Source: an uncultured Eubacteriales bacterium
Lineage (GTDB): Bacteria > Bacillota > Clostridia > Monoglobales > Monoglobaceae
Direction of reading: 5' to 3'
DNA: 5,646 nucleotides
NCBI GenBank assembly: GCA_900555375.1
Contig: USLC01000061.1
Coordinates: 1 to 5,646, forward strand
Of this stretch, positions 1 to 5,646 are shown piece after piece. Each line of letters starts with the position of its first letter. Positions within the stretch are counted from its first letter, which is position 1. A program made the translations under genes and the position numbers. Below the pieces are notes generated by a model that saw only the letters and a list, made by a program, of their open reading frames with translations, was not told the DNA's origin and made no database searches.

Positions 1-1019
1 TGCAGAACCAAAACATCGCCGCTTGTGACCGAAACAATCTGAGCGTTGAGCGAGTTTCCCAGAACCCCATACGCGTAACTCCCCTGATAGTCGCCGCCGA
101 AGCCAATCATTGTTCCGTTTTTTCTAAGCGCAACCATATTATAGTTCCACGTTCCGCTGCCGTCGCCGGGGACGTGGCTTCCGTAGGTGACCTTGACAAG
201 GCTCACGCCTGCGGGAATTGTGACCGAATATGCTGTGGCTGAGCTTATGCCCTCGAACTTTCCGAGGCCCAAAAACTCTCCGTTATGCCATTGGCAAAGC
301 GAAACGGTGTTTGACGACGCCTTGTCGTCAACATACTTCTTTGTTGCGGGCTGATAGTCAGCCGTCGGCGTAAAGGCGGTTGTGTTGGTCTTTGTCAGCA
401 CCGCCGAGGCGTTTGCCTTTGCGCTTAAATTTGTGTCGAGGTTATCAAGCTTTGTTTTGTAGCCGTCCGTAAAGTCGTTTGAGGACAATCCCTTGCCCGT
501 AACCTTATCAACTTTATCTTTAATTTTTGCGACCTCGGCTTTTTCCGCCGCGGTGTAATCGTTTGCCGATAAACCTTTGCCCGTAACCTTATCGACTTTG
601 TCCTTGATTTTTGCAACCTCGGCTTTTTCTTCCGAGGTATAGTCGTTTGAGGATAAGCCCTTTCCGGTAACCTTATCAACCTTGTCCTTGACCTTTGCAA
701 CCTCTGCCTTGTCGGAATCGGTATAATCGTTTGCGGACAGTCCCTTGCCCGTGACCTTGTCAACCTTTTTGCCCACTGCCTCGGTCAGGCTTTGGCAGGT
801 GCTTGTGTGAGAGTCAAGAACCTCCTGAACGGTCTTTCCGTTCGTGCAGTCAAGGTCGGCTGCGGGGTGACGGTAGTCAGCGCCCGATGTGTGCTTACCA
901 AACTTTGAATTTTGCTCATCGCGCAGATCGCCGACAAGCTTTTCTGAATAAGCGCGCGTCCAGCTGCGCTTATCGTTTTCGGCGTACTTTTTGTTATTGA
1001 TATCATACCAAAAAGCCAT
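1..1019 (-). CDS. Phage tail-fibre-like protein with 28-residue tandem repeats (partial, C-terminus beyond window)
   Basis: The frame is open for 339 codons from an ATG at 1019-1017 to the left edge, with no stop in the window, so the C-terminus is missing. The start is supported by an AGGAG ribosome binding site eight bases upstream. Seen in order: an N-terminal part (residues 1-85, opening MAFWYDINNKKYAEND) with a His/Asp-rich stretch around 43-70; four tandem 28-residue repeats (86-197), rich in Lys and Asp and each carrying VTGKGLS and a following NDYT or NDFT; a linker with ATKKYVDDKAS at 225-235; and a Gly/Ser/Tyr/Val-rich, probably beta-sandwich domain from about 238 onward. The GKGLSxNDYT repeat and the TKKYVDD motif are familiar from tail-fibre and receptor-binding proteins of phages and prophages of Gram-positive bacteria. 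No signal peptide or membrane segment is visible. It is transcribed away from dpaA and is the first gene of its unit. Exact role and binding target are unknown; a domesticated surface or spore-surface protein is an alternative. The reading frame is solid, and the fibre assignment rests on motif recall only. Confidence 0.72.
   Translation of the reverse strand, partial: MAFWYDINNKKYAENDKRSWTRAYSEKLVGDLRDEQNSKFGKHTSGADYRHPAADLDCTNGKTVQEVLDSHTSTCQSLTEAVGKKVDKVTGKGLSANDYTDSDKAEVAKVKDKVDKVTGKGLSSNDYTSEEKAEVAKIKDKVDKVTGKGLSANDYTAAEKAEVAKIKDKVDKVTGKGLSSNDFTDGYKTKLDNLDTNLSAKANASAVLTKTNTTAFTPTADYQPATKKYVDDKASSNTVSLCQWHNGEFLGLGKFEGISSATAYSVTIPAGVSLVKVTYGSHVPGDGSGTWNYNMVALRKNGTMIGFGGDYQGSYAYGVLGNSLNAQIVSVTSGDVLVL
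429..764 (-). repeat. Four tandem 84-bp units encoding 28-residue repeats
   Basis: The units lie at 764-681, 680-597, 596-513 and 512-429 within the fibre-like gene, with no gaps. Each begins Val-Asp-Lys-Val-Thr-Gly-Lys-Gly-Leu-Ser. Units 1-3 continue with Asn-Asp-Tyr-Thr, a variable three-residue patch (DSD, SEE, AAE), then KAEVAK and a Lys/Asp ending. Unit 4 has Phe in place of Tyr and diverges after the Thr, so it looks like a capping unit. Units 1 and 3 read Ser-Ala-Asn where units 2 and 4 read Ser-Ser-Asn. Codons differ between units at many synonymous sites, so conservation is stronger in protein than in DNA. Such repeats probably form an elongated shaft segment; this is inference. Confidence 0.9.
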
Positions 1020-1027
1020 TTTTACCA

Positions 1028-1032
1028 CTCCT
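1028..1032 (-). promoter_or_regulatory. Ribosome binding site of the fibre-like gene
   Basis: On the minus strand this reads AGGAG, eight bases before the ATG at 1019. It fixes the start of the fibre-like gene and argues that the gene is translated rather than a decayed remnant. Confidence 0.8.
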
Positions 1033-1060
1033 TTTATAAATTATTTTCGTCTGCATTTTA

Positions 1061-1066
1061 AGTATA
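1061..1066 (-). promoter_or_regulatory. Possible sigma-A -10 box for the fibre-like gene
   Basis: The minus strand reads TATACT, one base from TATAAT, about 42 bases upstream of the ATG. The hexamer 17 bases further upstream (CTGTAT, 1089-1084) is a poor -35 match, so an activator or another sigma factor may be needed, or the match may be chance in an AT-rich spacer. Confidence 0.3.
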
Positions 1067-1090
1067 CATAAATTATCGGTGTCATACAGT
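1064..1090 (+). promoter_or_regulatory. Possible sigma-E-type promoter upstream of dpaA
   Basis: ATA at 1064-1066 is followed after 16 bases by CATACAGT at 1083-1090. This fits the sigma-E pattern known from Bacillus (ATA, about 16 bases, CATACAnT). Transcription would start near 1097, giving a leader of roughly 85 bases before dpaA. In the best-studied spore formers dpaAB is mainly under sigma-K, which recognises related sequences, so the responsible factor is uncertain. The match is made by eye in a short AT-rich spacer. Confidence 0.35.
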
Positions 1091-1120
1091 GCCGTAAGAC
1101 ATTTTGCTGCATAAATATTT

Positions 1121-1148
1121 CACAAAAGCCGCGCAGTCTCATAAACTG
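1121..1148 (+). promoter_or_regulatory. Possible sigma-K-type promoter close to dpaA
   Basis: CACA at 1121-1124 and CATAAACTG at 1140-1148 resemble the sigma-K pattern (mACm, about 16 bases, CATAnnnTA). The last base of the -10 element differs and the spacer is 15 bases. It would give a short leader of about 25-30 bases and would suit the late mother-cell timing expected for dipicolinate synthesis. It competes with the sigma-E-type candidate at 1064-1090; one, both or neither may be real. Confidence 0.25.
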
Positions 1149-1168
1149 TTATTACAGAGGTGTTTATA

Positions 1169-1175
1169 AGGGGAG
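1169..1175 (+). promoter_or_regulatory. Ribosome binding site deciding the TTG start of dpaA
   Basis: AGGGGAG lies six bases before the TTG at 1182. No ATG or GTG in this frame is as well placed, and the protein that begins here has the usual length and N-terminus of DpaA, so the TTG is taken as the true start. Confidence 0.8.
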
Positions 1176-1181
1176 ATTGAT

Positions 1182-2063
1182 TTGAATAAGCAGCTGACAT
1201 TTGCCTTTATAGGCGGAGACAAAAGACAGCTTTGTGCGGCGGCACAGACGGCGAGCGAGGGCTATAAAGTAAGAATTTTCGGATTTTGCAAAAGCGAAGA
1301 GCCCCCCGACAAGAAGCTTTCGGTTTTCGCTTCGGCGGCAGAGTGCGTCCGCGGCGCGGACGTTATTGTGCTGCCGATGCCGTTTTCCACAGATAAAAGC
1401 ACGGTTAACGCCCCGCTGTGCGATGTGAACATATTGCTGAGCGAGGTGACGAGCGCCGCAGAGAAAGACGCGGTAATATTCGGCGGAAAGCTCGACTGCG
1501 TTTTTGAGGAGATGTGCAAAGAGGCGGGGGTACGGGCGATTGATTACGCAAGCCGCGAAGAGCTTGCCGTGATGAATGCCATTCCGACGGCGGAGGGCGC
1601 AATAGAGGTTGCGATGAAAAACACTCCGTATACGATTAACAAAAGCCGCTGCCTTGTCATAGGCTACGGAAAGATAGGAAAGATTTTATCGGCTGACCTT
1701 AAGGCGCTGGGTGCGGACGTTACCGCCTCGGCGAGGAGATACAGCGACCTTGCGTGGATAAGGGCAAACGGATTAAACGCTGTCCGAACCGCAGAAACAG
1801 CCGATATCGCGGGCGGGTTTGATATAATTTTTAATACGGTGCCGAGTTTGATTCTGGATTTCAGAGTTTTGTCAAAGACAAAGACGGACGTACTTATTAT
1901 AGACCTTGCGTCGCGCCCCGGAGGCGTTGACTTTGCAACCGCGGACAATCTCAACAGACGGGTTGTATGGGCTCTTTCGCTTCCGGGAAGGGTTGCGCCG
2001 CTGACAGCGGGAGAGATTATAAAGGATACACTATTTAATATATTGGAGGAATTGGGGGTGTAA
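1182..2063 (+). CDS. dpaA: Dipicolinate synthase subunit A
   Basis: DpaA (SpoVFA) works with DpaB to oxidise the dihydrodipicolinate-pathway intermediate made by DapA to dipicolinic acid, in the mother cell during sporulation. The product is then moved into the forespore core, where it binds calcium and supports heat resistance. The 293-residue length is close to the roughly 300 usual for the family. Seen in the sequence: an N-terminal Rossmann-like opening with FIGGDKR at 9-15; the family-typical NAIPTAEGAI at 132-141; a nucleotide-binding loop VIGYGKIGK at 159-167 with the GxGxxG pattern; LASRPGGVDF in the last quarter; and LPGRVAPLTAGEII near the C-terminus. Translation starts at TTG behind a strong ribosome binding site. 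dpaB follows three bases after the stop, so the two are one operon. The asd, dapG and dapA genes that follow in Bacillus subtilis are absent, since a terminator comes right after dpaB. Expression in the mother cell is expected. Nothing appears broken. Confidence 0.95.
   Translation: MNKQLTFAFIGGDKRQLCAAAQTASEGYKVRIFGFCKSEEPPDKKLSVFASAAECVRGADVIVLPMPFSTDKSTVNAPLCDVNILLSEVTSAAEKDAVIFGGKLDCVFEEMCKEAGVRAIDYASREELAVMNAIPTAEGAIEVAMKNTPYTINKSRCLVIGYGKIGKILSADLKALGADVTASARRYSDLAWIRANGLNAVRTAETADIAGGFDIIFNTVPSLILDFRVLSKTKTDVLIIDLASRPGGVDFATADNLNRRVVWALSLPGRVAPLTAGEIIKDTLFNILEELGV
2054..2060 (+). promoter_or_regulatory. Ribosome binding site of dpaB inside the end of dpaA
   Basis: GGGGGTG lies six bases before the dpaB ATG at 2067, and a second purine-rich stretch, GGAGGA, sits at 2045-2050. 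Both are within the last codons of dpaA, which suggests coupled translation of the two subunits. Confidence 0.6.
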
Positions 2064-2066
2064 ATA

Positions 2067-2648
2067 ATGGAAGAAAAACTAAGGCTCGGCTTTGCCTTTA
2101 CGGGGTCTTACTGCACTTTTTCGCGGATATTTCCCATACTTGAGGAGATGGCAAATAAAGCCGAAATAACGCCTGTTTTTTCAAATAACAGCGCGGAAAC
2201 GGACAGCAGATTCGGTCTTTCGGCAGACTTTATTAAACGGGCGGAGGAAATATGCGGAAAAAAGGCAATAACCACTATCGCGGAAGCAGAGCCGATAGGC
2301 CCCAAAAAGATGCTTGACGCGCTTGTTATCGCGCCGTGCACCGGCAATACAACGGCAAAGCTTGCCAACGGAATCGCCGATACCACGGTGACGCTTGCGG
2401 CAAAGTCTCAGCTTCGCAATAACAGACCCGTTGTGATAGCGGTATCCACAAACGACGGTCTGGGCGCAAATGCGGTCAACATAGGCAGGCTGATGGCAAG
2501 GAAAAACGTTTATCTTGTCCCCTTCGGACAGGATGACTTTGCAGAGAAAGAAAATTCGGTAGTGGCGGATTTTAAACGGATTCCCGAGACGGTTGCGGCG
2601 GCGCTTGAAAAGCGGCAGCTTCAGCCGATTCTGGTAACCTTGGGTTAA
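2067..2648 (+). CDS. dpaB: Dipicolinate synthase subunit B
   Basis: DpaB (SpoVFB) is the flavoprotein-like partner of DpaA in dipicolinic acid synthesis; both subunits are needed for activity in the organisms studied. The 193 residues match the family's usual length of about 200. Visible features are an N-terminal flavoprotein-type strand and loop, GFAFTGSYCTF at 8-18; the core VIAPCTGNTTAKLANGIAD at 87-105; and VIAVSTNDGLGANAVNIGRL at 123-142, where phosphopantothenoylcysteine decarboxylase-like flavoproteins also carry conserved Asn and Gly residues. The C-terminal part contains VYLVPFGQDD at 148-157. The ATG follows the dpaA stop by three bases, and the dpaA-dpaB order is the conserved one. 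The gene ends just before a strong hairpin terminator, and its TAA lies inside the T-tract used by that terminator in the opposite direction. All expected regions are intact. Confidence 0.95.
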   Translation: MEEKLRLGFAFTGSYCTFSRIFPILEEMANKAEITPVFSNNSAETDSRFGLSADFIKRAEEICGKKAITTIAEAEPIGPKKMLDALVIAPCTGNTTAKLANGIADTTVTLAAKSQLRNNRPVVIAVSTNDGLGANAVNIGRLMARKNVYLVPFGQDDFAEKENSVVADFKRIPETVAAALEKRQLQPILVTLG

Positions 2649-2690
2649 AAAAGAGCTGTAAAAACCGTGAAAGGTTTTTACAGCTTTTTA
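2647..2690. terminator. Bidirectional intrinsic terminator between dpaB and the helicase-loader gene
   Basis: A perfect 13-bp stem (2654-2666 with 2673-2685) encloses the six-base loop GTGAAA. Plus-strand transcripts meet TTTT at 2686-2689 after the stem; with the stem's terminal T this makes a run of five, and the next bases are also T-rich. Minus-strand transcripts meet six Ts, the complement of A2647-A2652. It therefore can stop both converging operons. The gap between the two genes is only 57 bases and this structure fills most of it. Confidence 0.92.
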
Positions 2691-2705
2691 TTGTTATTTT
2701 TACTG

Positions 2706-3689
2706 TCAGCGCTGCGTTTTGCGCATCAGGCGAAGGTCTTGCCCCGAAAAGGCGAGGGTGTCGAAAGACCCCGTAACCCTTGACATAACGCGCCCGCCGT
2801 AGACTTCAGCCATTTTAAGCGGCGAAAGGTTTGACGACATAACCGTGCTTTTTCCGTCAACCAACCGAGAGTTGATAATATCAAAAAGCGCCGCCGAGGA
2901 ATAAGCCGTTATAAACTCTGTCCCCACATCGTCCATAATCAAAAGGTCAACATTGTATATGTATTTTACTTCGTACTCGGCATTTTGCCTCTCGTCTTCT
3001 TCGTATTTGCCGAACTTCAGCTTCTCAAGCATATCAAGCATTTTAAACGCCGACTGATAGTACACGGTAAAGCCCCGCTGAAGAGCGCGGTTTGCAATGC
3101 ACGAGGAAAGATACGTCTTGCCCGTGCCCGCGTTTCCGTACATATAAAGATTTGCGTGGGTTTTGTCAAACGTGTCGGCAACCTCGCGCGCTTTGTTATA
3201 TGCCGCCTTTATCTGTCTGATAACGGGAAGCCCCTTAACATCGGGCTGGCACTCGAAAAGAGAAAAATCAAAGTTGTCAAAGGTCTGGTGGCGCATTACC
3301 TCTGTCAGGTTAGAGTTTACGCCTATGTACTTCGAGATAAGCCGCTTGTGGCACTCGCACCTGTGGCCGTTTTGGTCAAAGCCCGTGTCACGGCACAGCT
3401 TGCAGCTGTAAATCTCGTCAAGATAGTCTTCGGGCAGAGAAAGCCGCTTTAATATGTCGGCACGCCGCTTTCTTGCATCGGCAATGTGCTGCTTTATTAT
3501 ATCAAGCCCCGCACCGCCGCTCAGCACACATCGTGCAAGAGCGGCGCCGCTTGCCGCAAGCCGCGCTTCCGTCTCGGCAAAGTCGGGGGCGGCACGCCGT
3601 ACCTCGTCATATCTGCGCTCAAGCTCGTTAGCGTTTTGTCTTCTGATTCTTTCAAGCTCGGCAAGCGCGAGCGTATAAGCAGACTCCAT
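2706..3689 (-). CDS. DnaI/DnaC-type AAA+ helicase loader
   Basis: This is an ATP-binding protein of the DnaC/DnaI/IstB group, which loads the replicative helicase onto DNA at origins and restarting forks in the cytoplasm. The 327 residues contain: an N-terminal Arg/Glu-rich, probably helical region (1-90) of the kind that contacts the helicase; a zinc-binding-type cluster with Cys96, Cys99, Cys111, Cys113 and His114; a Walker A loop GNAGTGKT at 185-192; Walker B LLIMDDVGTE at 249-258; a sensor-like SSNLS at 285-289; and GGRVMSRV at 298-305, which probably supplies the arginine finger. The ATG at 3689 is preceded by AGGAGG overlapping the stop codon of the upstream dnaD-like gene, eleven bases away, so the two are translationally linked. 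The family assignment is firm. IstB, the transposition helper, is unlikely because there is no istA and the DnaD-like neighbour points to replication. It is the last gene before the shared terminator. Confidence 0.93.
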   Translation of the reverse strand: MESAYTLALAELERIRRQNANELERRYDEVRRAAPDFAETEARLAASGAALARCVLSGGAGLDIIKQHIADARKRRADILKRLSLPEDYLDEIYSCKLCRDTGFDQNGHRCECHKRLISKYIGVNSNLTEVMRHQTFDNFDFSLFECQPDVKGLPVIRQIKAAYNKAREVADTFDKTHANLYMYGNAGTGKTYLSSCIANRALQRGFTVYYQSAFKMLDMLEKLKFGKYEEDERQNAEYEVKYIYNVDLLIMDDVGTEFITAYSSAALFDIINSRLVDGKSTVMSSNLSPLKMAEVYGGRVMSRVTGSFDTLAFSGQDLRLMRKTQR

Positions 3690-3700
3690 AATTCCGCCTC

Positions 3701-4717
3701 CTAATCGTCATTGTCAAGCATTGCGTCTAAAAGCTGCTCTTCCAAATCCGCGTATTTTTCTAAATTTTCGTCACGGTAATTGTTAAATTTGCTCTTGGCG
3801 GGTTTTTCGGTCGGATTGGAACCGCCCGCTGCCGCGGACTTATAAAACCTCTCGTCCGCCGCCTTTACATCGGCAACGGTTAAATATCCGTTTGCCATCC
3901 AGCTTTGCAGAAGCTTATCCATATAGCTCCAGCTCAGCTTGCCCGTATACTCTACCGTTCGGTCATAGGCAAGCGAGATAAGCTCGGCAGGGATTTTAAG
4001 CTCGTTTATCCAAAGTTTTATGTACTTCTTTTCGGTTGAAGAAAGACCGCGGTTGTATATGCCCAGGATAGACCGCACCTTGCTTTCGGCGCTGTCCGCC
4101 GCTTCAAGCTCTGAGATATACGCCTCTGCCGCCTCAAAGCTGTCTATTCCCTTATCCGCCCAGTCGATGGCGACCGTTTCAAGATACCGCTTTGTTGTCT
4201 TTCCCTTTTTTGCGGCATAGGAAAGAAGCATTAAAATCACTTCAACGGGCAGACCGAGCCAGTCGTGAAACGAAAAAAGCAGCTCTGTCTCCGACGGGGT
4301 CAATGCCTTTTTAAGTATGGTTTCCGCCTGATAGAACATACCCGATATCTGTTTGTCCTCTTTTGATGCCGCCGAAATCTCTTTTTGAGAGTATGCGGGC
4401 CGCGTGCTTCGCATATGCGATTGCCTTGCGGGGGCGGCTTTTGCCGCCGTGCCCCCCGCGGATTTTGAGGAAGGCTTGCACAGGCGGTACTTGCCGCCTT
4501 CAAACTCAATCTCGCCGCGGCTTGCCCAATATTCCAGAATAAATTCCGCCTTAACCGAGGGCATATCAAGAGCTTTTGCGATACTTTCGGCTGACGGAAA
4601 TTCGCCGCCGCGCTCGCATTCTGCCTTTATGTAAAGAAAAACCTGAAGATAGTCGGGCTTGGTAAAGCGCACGTATTTATCTATGAAGCCGAAAGAAAGT
4701 GTTATGCCGTCCTTCAT
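3701..4717 (-). CDS. DnaD-domain replication initiation protein
   Basis: DnaD-like proteins bind and remodel DNA and help recruit the helicase and its loader during replication initiation and restart in low-GC Gram-positive bacteria. Seen in the 338 residues: an N-terminal region (1-80) of winged-helix type, including PSAESIAKALDMP at 41-53; a low-complexity Ala/Lys/Ser linker at 82-120; a first DnaD-like helical domain at about 125-205; and a second at about 213-285 that carries the family signature with YIKLWINEL at 232-240 and SWSYMDKLLQSWMANGY at 262-278. A basic/acidic tail with KFNNYRDENLEKY and a final DNDD follows. The two tandem DnaD domains resemble the clostridial form more than the single-domain DnaD of Bacillus subtilis. 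The start ATG at 4717 has AAGGGA nine bases upstream and follows the mnmE stop by 20 bases. Its position directly before the helicase-loader gene supports a joint role in the primosome. Confidence 0.9.
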   Translation of the reverse strand: MKDGITLSFGFIDKYVRFTKPDYLQVFLYIKAECERGGEFPSAESIAKALDMPSVKAEFILEYWASRGEIEFEGGKYRLCKPSSKSAGGTAAKAAPARQSHMRSTRPAYSQKEISAASKEDKQISGMFYQAETILKKALTPSETELLFSFHDWLGLPVEVILMLLSYAAKKGKTTKRYLETVAIDWADKGIDSFEAAEAYISELEAADSAESKVRSILGIYNRGLSSTEKKYIKLWINELKIPAELISLAYDRTVEYTGKLSWSYMDKLLQSWMANGYLTVADVKAADERFYKSAAAGGSNPTEKPAKSKFNNYRDENLEKYADLEEQLLDAMLDNDD

Positions 4718-4737
4718 TTTTTAGTCCCTTCTTATGT

Positions 4738-5646
4738 TTATTTTCCTACGCAGAATCTTGAAAATACGCTGTCCACAATCTCCTGCTGAACCGTCTCGCC
4801 CGTAATCTCGCCCAATGCCGACAGCGCGTCTTCCAAATCAATGAACAAAAGGTCGTAGGGCATTCCGCAAAGTAATTCGTCCCGCGCCCGCGCGATTGCG
4901 CCGTCGGCTTTAAGAAGCGCGTCCCTCTGGCGCTCGTTTGAAAGGTATACCTCGCTCGGGTTGATTCTGCCGCGGACAAACATCTCCGATACGGTCGCCT
5001 CAAGGGTGTCGATTCCCGAGGCTTTCGCCGATTTGGGGGCGGCGGTTTTAATCACCGCCTCGGGCGATAAATTTAACTCTTTGCATATATCGCCGTCTTT
5101 TTGCGCGGCGGGTTTGTCGCTTTTGTTTAAAAGCAGAACCGTCCGCTTTTTTGCAACGGCGGCGGCGATGCTGCGGTCGTCCTCGGTCAACGGTTCTGAC
5201 GCGTCAACGACAAAAAGGCACAGGTCGGCAGACTTTATATTCTCTTTGGATTTTTCGATTCCGATTTTTTCAACCTCGTCCGAGGAAGAGCGTATCCCCG
5301 CGGTATCGGTAAGCCGCAGAGCGATACCGCCCACGCTTACAAGCTCTTCTATCGTATCTCTGGTTGTTCCGGGGATATCGGTTACAATCGCCCTGTCAAA
5401 GCGCAAAAGAGCGTTTAAAATCGATGACTTGCCCACGTTGGGTCGTCCGACAATGGCTGTGCGCACACCGTCGCGCATAATTCTGCCCGTTTCAAAGCCG
5501 TCAAGCAGAGCGCCCGTTTTTAAGCGGATTTCGTCAAACACGCTTAAAATCTCGTCCGCGGGCGGGGGGTCAACCTCATCGGGATAATCCGCCGCCGCCG
5601 AAATATGGCTTGCCATAGACAGAATGACCTCGCGGATATCGCTTAT
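4738..5646 (-). CDS. mnmE: tRNA modification GTPase MnmE (N-terminus beyond window)
   Basis: MnmE, with MnmG, installs the carboxymethylaminomethyl group on the wobble uridine of tRNAs reading NNA/NNG codons, using a GTPase cycle activated by potassium-dependent dimerisation. The frame is open to the right edge, so the first visible residue is not the start; 302 residues are seen of about 455 usual, lacking the N-terminal tetrahydrofolate-binding domain and part of the helical domain. Numbering from the edge, HISAAADYPDEVD at 14-26 is the typical helical-domain motif. The G domain follows: G1 GRPNVGKSS at 67-75, G2 with TTRDT at 94-98, G3 DTAG at 114-117, G4 NKSD at 174-177 and G5-like SAK at 206-208. 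The protein ends in FCVGK, the family's invariant C-terminal Cys motif. The internal ATG at 5616 is not the start, as the conserved helical region continues upstream of it. The dnaD-like gene follows 20 bases after the stop, where mnmG often follows in other genomes. Confidence 0.96.
   Translation of the reverse strand: MSDIREVILSMASHISAAADYPDEVDPPPADEILSVFDEIRLKTGALLDGFETGRIMRDGVRTAIVGRPNVGKSSILNALLRFDRAIVTDIPGTTRDTIEELVSVGGIALRLTDTAGIRSSSDEVEKIGIEKSKENIKSADLCLFVVDASEPLTEDDRSIAAAVAKKRTVLLLNKSDKPAAQKDGDICKELNLSPEAVIKTAAPKSAKASGIDTLEATVSEMFVRGRINPSEVYLSNERQRDALLKADGAIARARDELLCGMPYDLLFIDLEDALSALGEITGETVQQEIVDSVFSRFCVGK

Noticed and set aside
429..764. Regular repeats that might be a CRISPR array
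   Set aside because: The units are 84 bp, contiguous, in frame with a coding gene and diverged at synonymous positions. There are no unique spacers between short identical repeats.
803..1000. Plus-strand open frame opposite the N-terminus of the fibre-like gene
   Set aside because: It is antisense to a well-supported gene, has no good ribosome binding site and has low-complexity composition typical of a shadow frame.
425..1006. Arg/Thr/Gln-rich open frames on the minus strand at 425-763 and 785-1006
   Set aside because: They are out-of-frame readings of the fibre-like gene. The first just echoes the 84-bp repeats in another frame, and neither has a ribosome binding site or a recognisable domain.
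1146..1157. Short inverted repeat CTGT-TATT-ACAG upstream of dpaA as a possible operator
   Set aside because: A four-base arm in an AT-rich spacer is expected by chance, and no second copy is seen nearby.
2985..3452. 155-codon plus-strand open frame
   Set aside because: It is antisense to the helicase-loader gene across its Walker A, Walker B and Cys cluster regions, and nothing in it is recognisable.
4961..5587. 208-codon plus-strand open frame
   Set aside because: It lies wholly opposite the MnmE G domain, whose motifs are all intact on the minus strand. The Ser-rich antisense translation shows no family motif.

Overview
The window looks like chromosomal DNA of an endospore-forming member of the Bacillota, most likely in the class Clostridia. 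It pairs a dipicolinate synthase operon (dpaA-dpaB), found in spore formers, with a DnaD-type primosome protein and a DnaI/DnaC-type helicase loader, the Gram-positive low-GC replication-initiation pair. Strong Shine-Dalgarno sequences, close gene packing and a TTG start also fit. The genus cannot be read from this sequence.

Layout. Positions 1-1019 (minus strand) hold the first 339 codons of a phage-tail-fibre-like protein that runs off the left edge. It has four tandem 28-residue repeats and a Thr-Lys-Lys-Tyr-Val-Asp-Asp motif. A 162-bp intergenic region (1020-1181) carries divergent expression signals: a ribosome binding site and a possible sigma-A -10 box facing left, and possible sporulation-sigma promoters facing right. 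Positions 1182-2648 (plus strand) are dpaA and dpaB, three bases apart. A perfect 13-bp hairpin at 2654-2685 with T-tracts on both sides ends this operon and the converging one. Positions 5646-2706 (minus strand) read mnmE (3' two thirds only), then a dnaD-like gene, then a dnaI/dnaC-like gene, with gaps of 20 and 11 bases, so they are probably co-transcribed.

How the genes work together. DpaA and DpaB make dipicolinic acid in the mother cell for loading into the spore core. The DnaD-like protein and the AAA+ loader are expected to act together in bringing the replicative helicase to DNA. MnmE acts separately, modifying the wobble uridine of certain tRNAs with MnmG. The fibre-like gene is the only part with a phage flavour. 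No integrase, att site or other phage gene is visible, so whether it belongs to a prophage, a phage-derived particle or a domesticated surface protein cannot be settled here. I found no tRNA, rRNA, CRISPR array or insertion sequence. Apart from the fibre-like protein and its repeats, the genes are well-known families in ordinary form.
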